64,000 nt of DNA, from contig NZ_CP015163.1 of NCBI RefSeq assembly GCF_003312875.1, positions 868,001 through 932,000 of the forward strand, in the 5' to 3' direction. Position numbers and translations under genes: made by a program. The notes below the pieces were generated by a model. It did no database searches, was not told where the DNA came from, and worked only from the letters and a program-made list of their open reading frames with translations. The stretch's first letter is position 1; each line of letters begins with the position of its first letter. The stretch comes from Amycolatopsis albispora. GTDB lineage: Bacteria; Actinomycetota; Actinomycetes; Mycobacteriales; Pseudonocardiaceae. Shown in pieces: positions 52,178 to 60,229 of this stretch.

Positions 52178-53071
52178 ATGGGTACCTGGGACACCGGGCC
52201 CTTCGACAACGACGCGGCACGAGCGTTCGCCGCGGAGCTGGACGAAGCGGAGGAGGAGTTCCGGCCCGAGTTGATCCGGCGCGCGGTGACAGCCGCGGCG
52301 GATACGACCGGCTGGCTGGAATCCGGAACAGGGGAACGAGCGGTCGCGGCGGTGGCACTGGTCGCGGCCGGCGGCGGCGGAGCCGCCGATTTGCGTGGTG
52401 GGCCGGAAAATCCGGTGCCGCCGATGGACGAGCACTACCGGGAAGCGGCCTTGCGCGCACTCGCGCGGGTGGACGGTCCCGAATCCGAACTGGCCGATCT
52501 GTGGGAGGCAGGTGAAGCCGCTGGACCATGGCGACGGGAGCTGACGCGGTTGCGTGCCGCGCTGCGCCCGGAGCCGGAAGTGCGTATCGAGCCGTGGACG
52601 GCCGATGACCTGTGGCTGCTCCGGCGGGCCAACACGCCGGAAATGACCGCGCACACGGGCGGTCCGGAAACGGAGGAGAAGCTGCTCGATCGGCAGCGGC
52701 GCTACCTGGACACCGCGCGTCCCGATTCGGTGGACCGCATGTTCCGGATCCGGTTCGACGGCGAACCGGCGGGCACCGTGGGCTACTGGAAGCGGACCTG
52801 GCTGGGAGAGGAGGTGTACGAAACCGGCTGGGGAGTGTTTCCGGAGTTCCGGGGCAGGGGCGTCGCGGTGCGTGCGGTAAGGCTGGCGCTGGCGAGCGCG
52901 CGGGAAGAAGCGCGTTTCGCCGTGGTGCACGCCTTTCCGTCGGTGCACAACGCACCGTCCAACGCGCTGTGCCGCAGAGCCGGCTTCACCTTCGTGGCGC
53001 CCTGCGAGTTCGAGCACCCGCCCGGGCACCTGATGCACTGCAACGACTGGCGGTTCGGCCTGACCGGCTGA
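52178..53071 (+). CDS. DUF4259 and GNAT acetyltransferase fusion protein
   Basis: A 297-residue protein made of two domains. Residues about 1-125 match the DUF4259 pattern (MGTWDTGPFDNDAARAFA...). Residues about 130-297 are a GNAT-family N-acetyltransferase: VRIEPWTADDLWLLRRANTP, then acetyl-CoA binding loop WGVFPEFRGRGVAVRAVRLAL and NALCRRAGF. DUF4259 usually stands alone, so the fusion suggests an enzymatic role in the same process. ATG at 52178 was chosen because DUF4259 proteins begin MGTWDxGPFDND. Confidence 0.82.
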   Translation: MGTWDTGPFDNDAARAFAAELDEAEEEFRPELIRRAVTAAADTTGWLESGTGERAVAAVALVAAGGGGAADLRGGPENPVPPMDEHYREAALRALARVDGPESELADLWEAGEAAGPWRRELTRLRAALRPEPEVRIEPWTADDLWLLRRANTPEMTAHTGGPETEEKLLDRQRRYLDTARPDSVDRMFRIRFDGEPAGTVGYWKRTWLGEEVYETGWGVFPEFRGRGVAVRAVRLALASAREEARFAVVHAFPSVHNAPSNALCRRAGFTFVAPCEFEHPPGHLMHCNDWRFGLTG

Positions 53072-53095
53072 GCCGGATGGGCGTTTGACACGAGT

Positions 53096-53111
53096 TCGAA
53101 CGTGTGTTCGA
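53096..53111. promoter_or_regulatory. Perfect SOS (LexA) box upstream of the radical SAM gene
   Basis: TCGAACGTGTGTTCGA is an exact match to the actinobacterial LexA consensus TCGAAC-N4-GTTCGA. It ends nine bases before the chosen GTG start at 53120, so LexA would block transcription start. I recall that the mycobacterial homologue Rv2578c is also in the LexA regulon. Confidence 0.9.
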
Positions 53112-53119
53112 CTCTGGTC

Positions 53120-54610
53120 GTGCGGTGGGACAGGCAGCGGGTTGGTGGCGAGGGCGAGCAGGCGATTCCGGGGCTCGGCGGGCTGGTGCGTTCGGTGACC
53201 TCACCCGAGTTCGCCGGGGTGACCTTTCACGAGGTCCGCGCGCGCTCGGTGCTGAACAAGGTGCCGGGTTCCTCCGCGGTGCCGTTCAGCTGGACGGTCA
53301 ACCCGTACCGCGGGTGTTCCCACGCGTGCACGTACTGCCTCGCCGGTGACACCGAAGTGCTGATGGCCGACGGCGACCTCAAACCGCTCGCGGAGATCGA
53401 GGTCGGTGACGAGGTGTTCGGTACTCGCGCACACCAGGGGCACCGCCGTGGCGCGCCCACGCGCGTGCTCGCGCACTGGGTGACGGTCAAGCGCGCGTAC
53501 CGCGTGGTGCTGGAGAACGGCGCCGAGCTGATCGCCAGCGGCGACCACCGGTTCCTGACCGAGCGCGGCTGGCGGCACGTGACCGCCGACCGTCCCGGCC
53601 CGGCCGCGCGGCCGCACCTCGCGGCGGGCGAGCAGCTGGTCGGCATCAGCCTGTACACCACGGAACTGCCCGCGCGGCTGGGGGTCATGCGGGTGGAGGA
53701 CCTCGGGCGCGAAATCCCGATGTACGACCTGACCACCGGGACCGGTGACTTCATCGCGAACGGCGTGGTGAGCCACAACTGCTTCGCCCGCAATTCGCAC
53801 ACCTACCTGGATTTCGACGCCGGCAAGGACTTCGACACCCAGGTGGTGGTCAAGGTCAACGCGCCCGAGGTGCTGGCCGCCCAGCTGCGCAAGCCGAGCT
53901 GGACGCGCGAGCACGTGGCGATGGGCACGAACACCGACCCGTACCAGCGGGCCGAGGGCCGGTACCGGCTGATGCCGGGCATCATCTCGGCGCTGGCCGA
54001 TTCGGGCACGCCGTTCTCCATCCTGACCAAGGGCACCGTGCTGACCAGGGACCTGCCGCTGCTGTCCTCGGTCAGCACGGAGGTGCCGGTCGGGCTGAGC
54101 GTGTCGATCGCACTGCTGGACCGGGAGCTGCAGCAGCGCCTCGAACCCGGCACGCCGAGCCCGCAGGCGCGGCTGGAGCTGGTGCGCCGGATCCGCGACG
54201 CCGGGCTGCCGTGTGGCGTGCTGGTGGCACCGATCCTGCCCGGCCTGACCGATTCCGACGAGGCACTGGACAGCCTGCTCGCCGAGATCGCCGCGGCCGG
54301 TGCCACCAGCGTGACCGCGATCGCCCTGCACCTGCGGCCGGGCGCGCGCGAGTGGTTCGCCCGCTGGCTGGCCGTCGAGCACCCGGGGCTGGTGCCGTTG
54401 TACCGGGAGTTGTACGGCCGCGGCAGCTACGCGAAACCGGTGTACCGCAAGCAGCTCTCGGCCCGGTTCGCGCGTCTCATGCGCCGCCACGGGCTCGACT
54501 CGAACGTCTTCCGGACGAGCACGGTCGAACCAGCTGAACCGGCCGGTGCGCTGCCCGTGCAGCGCCGTGACTCGCCGGCGCCGGTGCAGGAGCCGCTCTT
54601 CCCGCTGTAG
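53120..54610 (+). CDS. Rv2578c-family radical SAM protein with mini-intein
   Basis: A 496-residue precursor. The host protein begins RWDRQRVGG and contains TFHEVRARSVLNKVP and NPYRGCSHACTYC, the start of a radical SAM motif with Cys66 and Cys70. At the position of the third cluster cysteine it is interrupted by a 148-residue intein (residues 73-220); after splicing the sequence reads CTYC-FARNSHTY with Cys221 as third ligand. The mature protein would have 348 residues. Substrate and reaction of the family are unknown; it resembles photolyase/spore-lyase relatives in its cluster motif only. An SOS box directly upstream argues for a DNA-damage role. GTG at 53120 is favoured over 53102, which lies inside the SOS box. 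Confidence 0.9.
   Translation: MRWDRQRVGGEGEQAIPGLGGLVRSVTSPEFAGVTFHEVRARSVLNKVPGSSAVPFSWTVNPYRGCSHACTYCLAGDTEVLMADGDLKPLAEIEVGDEVFGTRAHQGHRRGAPTRVLAHWVTVKRAYRVVLENGAELIASGDHRFLTERGWRHVTADRPGPAARPHLAAGEQLVGISLYTTELPARLGVMRVEDLGREIPMYDLTTGTGDFIANGVVSHNCFARNSHTYLDFDAGKDFDTQVVVKVNAPEVLAAQLRKPSWTREHVAMGTNTDPYQRAEGRYRLMPGIISALADSGTPFSILTKGTVLTRDLPLLSSVSTEVPVGLSVSIALLDRELQQRLEPGTPSPQARLELVRRIRDAGLPCGVLVAPILPGLTDSDEALDSLLAEIAAAGATSVTAIALHLRPGAREWFARWLAVEHPGLVPLYRELYGRGSYAKPVYRKQLSARFARLMRRHGLDSNVFRTSTVEPAEPAGALPVQRRDSPAPVQEPLFPL
53336..53779 (+). other. Mini-intein (in-frame, 148 residues)
   Basis: The insert begins with Cys1 (CLAGDTEVLMADGDL, block A), has block B with the conserved histidine (ASGDHRF, residue 143 of the precursor), block F (MYDLTTGTGDFIANG) and ends VVSHN with the terminal asparagine (residue 220), followed by Cys+1. 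All residues for standard self-splicing are present. At 148 residues it has no room for a homing endonuclease, so it is a mini-intein that is no longer mobile by itself. It sits precisely before the third cysteine of the radical SAM CxxxCxxC motif. Confidence 0.93.
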
Positions 54611-54632
54611 CGGCTGACCTGCCTCAGCCGCT
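54609..54632 (+). terminator. Terminator-like hairpin after the radical SAM gene
   Basis: AGCGGCTG (54609-54616) and CAGCCGCT (54625-54632) pair over 8 bases around an 8-base loop, overlapping the stop of the radical SAM gene and upstream of aspS. Confidence 0.5.
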
Positions 54633-54716
54633 CCACCGGTCGTTCGTTAGCCTCTACTGCCGGGGAAAAACCCTGCTGAACGGCAAGACGAGCCACGTCC
54701 GAGGAGAGCAACCGCA

Positions 54717-56486
54717 GTGCTTCGCACCCACAACGCCGGCACCCTGCGTGCCGAGCACGCCGGCCAGACCGTAGTCCTCACCGGCTGGGTGGCCCGACGG
54801 CGCGATCACGGTGGCGTGATCTTCATCGATCTCCGGGACGCCAGCGGGGTCGCCCAGGTTGTCTTCCGCGAGGGCGAGATGGCCGAGCGCGCGCACAGCC
54901 TGCGCTCGGAGTTCTGCCTGCGCGTCACCGGCGAGGTTTCCGCGCGCCCAGAAGGCAACGAGAACCCCGAGATCCCGACCGGCGCCATCGAGGTGCTGGT
55001 GACCGAGCTCGAGGTGCTCTCGGAGTCGGCCGTGCTGCCGTTCCCGATCGACGACCGCGTCGACGTCGGCGAGGAGGTGCGCCTCAAGCATCGCTACCTC
55101 GACCTGCGCCGCAGCGGCCCGGCGAAGGCGATGCGCCTGCGCAGCGAGGTCAACCGCGCCGCGCGCGAGGTGTTGCACGCGCAGGACTTCGTCGAGGTCG
55201 AAACCCCGACCATGACCCGCTCCACGCCCGAGGGCGCCCGTGACTTCCTGGTGCCGGCGCGGCTCAAGCCCGGCTCCTGGTACGCGCTGCCGCAGTCGCC
55301 CCAGCTGTTCAAGCAGCTGCTCATGGTCGGCGGCCTGGAGCGGTACTACCAGATCGCCCGCTGCTACCGGGACGAGGACTTCCGCGCCGACCGCCAGCCC
55401 GAGTTCACCCAGCTCGACATCGAGATGAGCTTCGTCGACCAGGACGACGTGATCGCGCTCGGCGAGGAAATCGTCGCCGCGCTGTGGAAGCTGATCGACG
55501 TCGAGCTGCCGCGACCGTTCCGCCGCCTCAGCTACGCCGACGCGATGGCGAAGTACGGCTCGGACAAGCCGGACCTGCGCTTCGACCTCGAGCTGACCGA
55601 GATGACCGAATACTTCGCCGACACCCCGTTCCGGGTGTTCCAGGCGCCGTACGTCGGTGCCGTGGTGATGGCCGGTGGCGCGAGCCAGCCGCGCCGCACG
55701 CTCGACGGCTGGCAGGAGTTCGCCAAGCAGCGCGGCCACCGCGGCCTCGCCTACGTGCTGTTCAACGAGGACGGCACGCTCGGCGGCCCGGTCGCCAAGA
55801 ACCTGTCCGAGTCCGAGCGCGCCGGCCTCGCCGAGGCCGTCGGCGCCAAGCCCGGCGACTGCGTCTTCTTCGCCGCGGGCAAGGCGAGCGAGGCCCGCGC
55901 CCTGCTCGGCGCGGCGCGGGTGGAGATCGGGCACCGGCTCGGCCTGATCGACGAGAACGCCTGGTCGCTGGTGTGGGTGGTCGACTTCCCGATGTTCGTC
56001 GCGGCCGACGAGTCCGACGACGTCGCGGTCGGCAGCGGCAACTGGAACGCCCTGCACCACGCGTTCACCTCGCCCACCCCGGAGTGGATCGACAAGTTCG
56101 AGCAGGACCCCGGCAACGCGCTGGCCTACGCCTACGACATCGTCTGCAACGGCAACGAGATCGGCGGCGGCTCCATCCGTATCCACCGCGCCGACGTGCA
56201 GAAGCGCGTGTTCGAGCTGATGGGCCTGTCCGCCGAGGAGGCGCAGGAGAAGTTCGGCTTCCTGCTCGACGCCTTCCAGTTCGGCCCGCCGCCGCACGGC
56301 GGCATCGCCTTCGGCTGGGACCGCATCACCATGCTGCTGGCCGGTGCGGACTCGCTGCGCGACGTGATCGCCTTCCCGAAGACCGGCGGCGGCTACGACC
56401 CGCTGACCGCCGCTCCGGCGCCGATCACCGCCGAGCAGCGCAAGGAAGCAGGCGTGGACGCGAAGCCGGCACCCGCCAAGGCGTGA
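54717..56486 (+). CDS. aspS: Aspartyl-tRNA synthetase
   Basis: A 589-residue class IIb aminoacyl-tRNA synthetase that charges tRNA-Asp (in actinobacteria often also tRNA-Asn, followed by amidation). It has the N-terminal OB-fold anticodon-binding domain ([23 protein letters not shown]), class II motif 2 ([28 protein letters not shown]), the bacterial GAD insertion domain in the middle and motif 3 ([12 protein letters not shown]). GTG at 54717 follows GAGGAGAG. The length is normal for bacterial AspRS. Confidence 0.97.
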   Translation: MLRTHNAGTLRAEHAGQTVVLTGWVARRRDHGGVIFIDLRDASGVAQVVFREGEMAERAHSLRSEFCLRVTGEVSARPEGNENPEIPTGAIEVLVTELEVLSESAVLPFPIDDRVDVGEEVRLKHRYLDLRRSGPAKAMRLRSEVNRAAREVLHAQDFVEVETPTMTRSTPEGARDFLVPARLKPGSWYALPQSPQLFKQLLMVGGLERYYQIARCYRDEDFRADRQPEFTQLDIEMSFVDQDDVIALGEEIVAALWKLIDVELPRPFRRLSYADAMAKYGSDKPDLRFDLELTEMTEYFADTPFRVFQAPYVGAVVMAGGASQPRRTLDGWQEFAKQRGHRGLAYVLFNEDGTLGGPVAKNLSESERAGLAEAVGAKPGDCVFFAAGKASEARALLGAARVEIGHRLGLIDENAWSLVWVVDFPMFVAADESDDVAVGSGNWNALHHAFTSPTPEWIDKFEQDPGNALAYAYDIVCNGNEIGGGSIRIHRADVQKRVFELMGLSAEEAQEKFGFLLDAFQFGPPPHGGIAFGWDRITMLLAGADSLRDVIAFPKTGGGYDPLTAAPAPITAEQRKEAGVDAKPAPAKA

Positions 56487-56490
56487 GCCG

Positions 56491-57432
56491 GTGCTGCACC
56501 TGAGAGCGGTCTCGCCGCCCGACCGGACCGACCGCGTGCTCGAGGTGCTGTCCGACCACCGCGGGGCCACGCACCTGGTGGTGATCAAGGACGCCGCGAT
56601 CGACCCCGCGGGCGATGTGGTGGAAGCCGACATCGCCCGCGAGGCGGCGGACGAGATCATCGACGCGTTGTGCGTGCTCGACCTCGACCACCACGGCGGC
56701 ATCACGCTCGAGGTGATCGACACCGCGCTGTCCGACGCCGCCGACCGGGCCGAGGAGGACGCGCCCGGCGAGGGCGCCGACGCGGTGGTCTGGCAGGAAC
56801 TGCTCGGCCGGACAGGGGAGGAGTCGCGGCTCAACGCCACCTTCCTCAGCTTCCTGACCATCGCCTGCCTGCTCGCCGCGGTCGGCGTGGTGACCGACTC
56901 CTCGGTGACCATCGTCGGCGCGATGGTGGTGGGCCCGGAGTTCGGCCCGCTCGCCGCCGTCGCGGTCGGCCTGGTGCTGCGCCGGTGGGACCTGGTGCGC
57001 CGGGCCGGGCTGGCGCTCGCGGTCGGCTTCCCGGCCGCGATGCTGATCACCCTCGGCGGCACCGTGCTCGGCGAGGCGACCGGCCTGTTCAACCGGGAGT
57101 CCCTCATCGGTGACCACGACGTGGACTTCATCTACCAGGTCGGCCCGTACTCGCTGATCGTCGCGCTGCTCGCCGGCGCGGCCGGGATGCTGTCGATGAC
57201 CTCGGCGAAGTCGGCCGCGCTGGTGGGCGTGTTCATCTCGGTGACCACCGTGCCGGCGGCCGGATACGCGGTGGTGGCGGCCGTACTTAACGAGTGGGGC
57301 CGCTGTATCGGTTCCGTCGTCCAGCTCGTGATAAACCTGGTGGGAATCGTCGTGGCCGCGGCCGTTGTGCTGATGCTGCGCCGCCGGGGACAACGCAGGG
57401 CCTCCACGGAACGTCCACTCTCACGCGGGTGA
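56491..57432 (+). CDS. DUF389 family membrane protein
   Basis: A 313-residue protein with a soluble N-terminal domain of about 100 residues (LHLRAVSPPDRTDRVLEVLSDHRGATHLVV) and a membrane domain of about six helices with the DUF389 signature GAMVVGPEFGPLAAVAVGL and MLITLGGTVLGEATGLF. The family has no known function; some archaeal and bacterial members are linked to potassium or stress physiology only by context. It starts with GTG five bases after aspS and is probably transcribed with it. Confidence 0.85.
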   Translation: MLHLRAVSPPDRTDRVLEVLSDHRGATHLVVIKDAAIDPAGDVVEADIAREAADEIIDALCVLDLDHHGGITLEVIDTALSDAADRAEEDAPGEGADAVVWQELLGRTGEESRLNATFLSFLTIACLLAAVGVVTDSSVTIVGAMVVGPEFGPLAAVAVGLVLRRWDLVRRAGLALAVGFPAAMLITLGGTVLGEATGLFNRESLIGDHDVDFIYQVGPYSLIVALLAGAAGMLSMTSAKSAALVGVFISVTTVPAAGYAVVAAVLNEWGRCIGSVVQLVINLVGIVVAAAVVLMLRRRGQRRASTERPLSRG

Positions 57433-57466
57433 CGGGCACGCACGCTCACGAGTAGGGTCGGGGACA

Positions 57467-58708
57467 ATGACTGTGGACACTTCGAAGGACTCCACGAACA
57501 AATCGGGCAACGGGGCGGTGGTTTCGGCAGGCACCAGGGTTGCCGCCGGCGAAGCCATGAAGGTCACTGAGACTGACGAAGCGCTCGAAGCCGCGATCAA
57601 GGCGGGCGAAGCGGTGCTGGCGCACCGGTTCGGCAGCGCGATCCCCCTGGTCGACGCGGAGGACCTGCGGGGCACCGGCCCCGCCACGGTGGTCAGGGTG
57701 CGGGTCGCCGCCTCGCCGTTCGCGTTGCCGCGCACGCTGGTGATCAAGCACTACCCTGGCGAGCCGCCGGAGGGCCGCCCGGACCCGTTCGCCCAGGAAG
57801 CGGTCAGCTATCAGCTGTTCACCGCACTGGCCCAGGACGAGCGCATGTGCCCGGAGCTGGTCGCGCACGACGGCGGTCACCGGGTGCTCGTGCTGGACGA
57901 CCTCGGCCGCGCGCCGACCCTGCAGGACCGCCTGCGCGGCTCGGACGCCAGGGCCGCAGAGCGCGCCCTGCTGTCCTGGGCGCGTTCGCTGGGCAGGCTG
58001 CACGCCAACACCGCCGGCCGCGAGGCCGATTTCAACGCGTTGCTGCGCCGGCTCGGCGGCCGGGCGTTCGGCGAGGACACCACGCCGATGCTCGCCTGCG
58101 CCCAGTTGCCGGCGCTGCTGTCCGAACTCCTCGGCGTGGACACGCCGGACACCGTGCGCCTGCACGCCGAGCAGCTCGCCGAGCTGGCGGCGTCGCCGCG
58201 GTACCGCGCGTTCAGCCCGGTCGACCTGTGCCCCGACAACAACCTCGCGCCGAGCGGCGGGGTGCGCTTCCTCGACTTCGAACGCGGTTGCGTGCGCAGT
58301 GCGCTCGTCGACGCGGCGTACCTGCGGGTGCCGTTCGCGTCCTGCCCGTACGCCTTGGCGTTGCCCGCCGGGATGAGCGAGGCGATGGTGGCGGCCTGGC
58401 GGGCCGAAGTGGCCGGGGTCTGGCCCGCGCTCGCCGACGACGACATCCTGTCCGAGCACCTGCTGGAGAGCCAGCTGCTGCGGGTCTGGCTGGCGACCTG
58501 GGAGCTGCTGCCGGAACTGCCCGCCGAGCGCGGCGCGGTGCCGACGAGCCGCGCGGCGGCGCTGGTCAGCTGGTGGGCTGACCTGGGCAAGCACGCCGAG
58601 CGCGCCGGGCTGGACGACGTCGCCGCGCACGCGCTCGAGGTGTCCACCGCGTTGGACGAGCGGCACGGTCCAGGGCTGAGCCTGGCGCTGTACCCGGCGT
58701 TCCGGTAG
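57467..58708 (+). CDS. Phosphotransferase-like (APH-family fold) protein
   Basis: A 413-residue protein with an aminoglycoside-phosphotransferase-type kinase fold. It has a lysine for ATP binding (LPRTLVIKHY), a hinge (VLVLDDLG), the catalytic-loop region FSPVDLCPDNNLAPSGGVRF and the metal-binding DFE motif (LDFERG). The usual HGDLHxxN of the catalytic loop is changed: the histidine-glycine is replaced, but the aspartate and the NN remain. Activity is thus plausible but uncertain. No substrate can be proposed. A TAGGGT -10-like element close to ATG suggests a leaderless transcript. Confidence 0.75.
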   Translation: MTVDTSKDSTNKSGNGAVVSAGTRVAAGEAMKVTETDEALEAAIKAGEAVLAHRFGSAIPLVDAEDLRGTGPATVVRVRVAASPFALPRTLVIKHYPGEPPEGRPDPFAQEAVSYQLFTALAQDERMCPELVAHDGGHRVLVLDDLGRAPTLQDRLRGSDARAAERALLSWARSLGRLHANTAGREADFNALLRRLGGRAFGEDTTPMLACAQLPALLSELLGVDTPDTVRLHAEQLAELAASPRYRAFSPVDLCPDNNLAPSGGVRFLDFERGCVRSALVDAAYLRVPFASCPYALALPAGMSEAMVAAWRAEVAGVWPALADDDILSEHLLESQLLRVWLATWELLPELPAERGAVPTSRAAALVSWWADLGKHAERAGLDDVAAHALEVSTALDERHGPGLSLALYPAFR

Positions 58709-58794
58709 CACCGCACCGAGGATTCTCCGAGGCGTCCTCACGCCTTTACCCGGCCCTCACCACGGGTGAGCCTGGGTGCCGGAAGGTCTGCGGT

Positions 58795-59637
58795 GTGACC
58801 GTGCTGCGTGAAGAATTCACCCTGGCATCCGAGGTTCCCGACTTTCCCGTACCGGCGCCGCGCCGGGTCTCCCGGCTGGCGGTGCTGGGTGACTCGACCG
58901 CGGTCGGTCTCGGCGACCCGCTGCCCGGCGGGGACTGGCGCGGGGTGGGCCCGCTGGTGGCCGACGCGCTGGGCATCGAGCCGGACGGCTATCTGAACGC
59001 GTCGTTCACCGGTGCCCGGATGCGGTGCGTGCGCACCGAGCAGCTGCCGGTCGCGCTGGCGCACCGCCCCGAGGTGGTGCTGCTGATCGTCGGCATGAAC
59101 GACACGCTGCGCTCCGACTTCGACGCCGAGGCCATCGCCGCCGACCTCGACCACGTGGTCACCGAGCTGCGGGCCGCCGGTTCCGTGGTGATCCCGGTGC
59201 GGTTCCACGACCACGGCCGCGTCTTCCGCCTGCCCGGTTCGCTCTACCGCGCGCTCCGGGCCCGGATCGACGAGCTGAACGCGGTGATCGACGGGGTGGT
59301 CGCCACGCGCGGGGTGCCCTGCCTGGACCTGATGAGCCTGCCGGGCGCGTACGACCTGGCCGCGTGGAGCGTGGACCGGCTGCACCCGTCGGAACTGGGG
59401 CACCGGATGCTCGCCCAGGGTTTCGCCGACCTGCTCACCGAGGCGGGGGTGGAGATCCGGGTGCCGGTCAGCCTGGAGTGTTCAGGTGGCGCGACCGCGG
59501 GCGCGGTGCAGCACGTCGGCTGGCTGGTGCTGAAGGGCATTCCGTGGCTGTGGCGCCGCGGCCGCGACCTGCTGCCCTACGCGGCGCGGATCATGTGGCG
59601 GTCGTACTGGGAGAACCGCCCAGCCCCAGCGCGCTGA
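58795..59637 (+). CDS. SGNH/GDSL-family hydrolase
   Basis: A 280-residue hydrolase with the SGNH catalytic blocks: GDSTAVGLGDP (nucleophile Ser), TGARMRCVRTEQL (Gly), VGMNDTLR (Asn) and VDRLHPSELGH (Asp and His). No signal peptide is visible at the N-terminus, so it is probably cytoplasmic or peripheral. The C-terminal 60 residues (WLVLKGIPWLWRRGRDLL) are amphipathic and basic, perhaps membrane-associated. Substrates in this family are esters of acyl chains. GGAAGG lies at proper spacing before the GTG. The end overlaps a convergent TetR gene by 47 bases. Confidence 0.88.
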   Translation: MTVLREEFTLASEVPDFPVPAPRRVSRLAVLGDSTAVGLGDPLPGGDWRGVGPLVADALGIEPDGYLNASFTGARMRCVRTEQLPVALAHRPEVVLLIVGMNDTLRSDFDAEAIAADLDHVVTELRAAGSVVIPVRFHDHGRVFRLPGSLYRALRARIDELNAVIDGVVATRGVPCLDLMSLPGAYDLAAWSVDRLHPSELGHRMLAQGFADLLTEAGVEIRVPVSLECSGGATAGAVQHVGWLVLKGIPWLWRRGRDLLPYAARIMWRSYWENRPAPAR

Positions 59638-60166
59638 CCAGCAGCCGGAGCGGTTCCTCCGGCCGGAAGTCACCCGAGGGCCGGGTCAGCTCGTGCAACA
59701 CCATGCCCTCGATGTGGTCGAGCAGGATCTTCGCGTGCCGGTCCGGATCGGCCGACCCGGACGCGACGAGCAACGCGCGCAGCGGCGCCGCCGCCCGCGT
59801 CCCGGTCACCTCGAGCTGAAGCCGCAGCTGCGGGTCCCAGGCCGCTTCGAGGAACAGGGCGTACCGCGCGAGCGTCGCGACGCGATCCGGCCCGGCCATG
59901 TGCCGGGCGAACCGGGCGGCACCCTCGGCGAGCCCTTCACCGGCGAACTCGGTGGCCACGGTGAAGTCACGCTCGGCCAGTCCCGCCAGTACGCCCGCGA
60001 GCAACGCCCCGCGCGTGCGGAAGTGGTTCGACGTGGTGCCGGCCGGCAGTCCGGCCTCCGCGTCGACGGCGCGATGGGTCAGACCTCGCGCGCCCTGGGT
60101 GCCGAGCACCGTGGTCGCCGCTTCGACCACTTCGTCGCGCCGGGTCCGTTCTCTGGATGGAGCCAC
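59591..60166 (-). CDS. TetR-family transcriptional regulator
   Basis: A 191-residue repressor with the TetR DNA-binding domain at the N-terminus (RDEVVEAATTVLGTQGARGLTHRAVDAEAGLPAGTTSNHFRTRGAL), followed by an all-helical ligand-binding domain. The divergent gene is an FAD monooxygenase, and two similar inverted repeats lie in the 63-base gap between them; the arrangement indicates local repression, lifted by a substrate of the monooxygenase. The coding end overlaps the SGNH hydrolase gene. Confidence 0.92.
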   Translation of the reverse strand: MAPSRERTRRDEVVEAATTVLGTQGARGLTHRAVDAEAGLPAGTTSNHFRTRGALLAGVLAGLAERDFTVATEFAGEGLAEGAARFARHMAGPDRVATLARYALFLEAAWDPQLRLQLEVTGTRAAAPLRALLVASGSADPDRHAKILLDHIEGMVLHELTRPSGDFRPEEPLRLLVSALGLGGSPSTTAT

Positions 60167-60180
60167 CCCGACAGCCTAGT

Positions 60181-60218
60181 ACTACATCTGTGACTACGTT
60201 TGGGACTACACCTGTAGT
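60181..60218. promoter_or_regulatory. Tandem TetR operators
   Basis: ACTACACCTGTAGT (60205-60218) is a dyad of perfect 6-base arms around CC; ACTACATCTGTGAC (60181-60194) is a weaker copy 24 bases upstream. They lie between the divergent TetR repressor and FAD-monooxygenase genes. Confidence 0.65.
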
Positions 60219-60229
60219 AGGGTGGTCGC

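Noticed and set aside
53336..53779. Homing endonuclease inside the intein
   Set aside because: Only 148 residues separate the splice junctions and no LAGLIDADG or HNH motif is visible.
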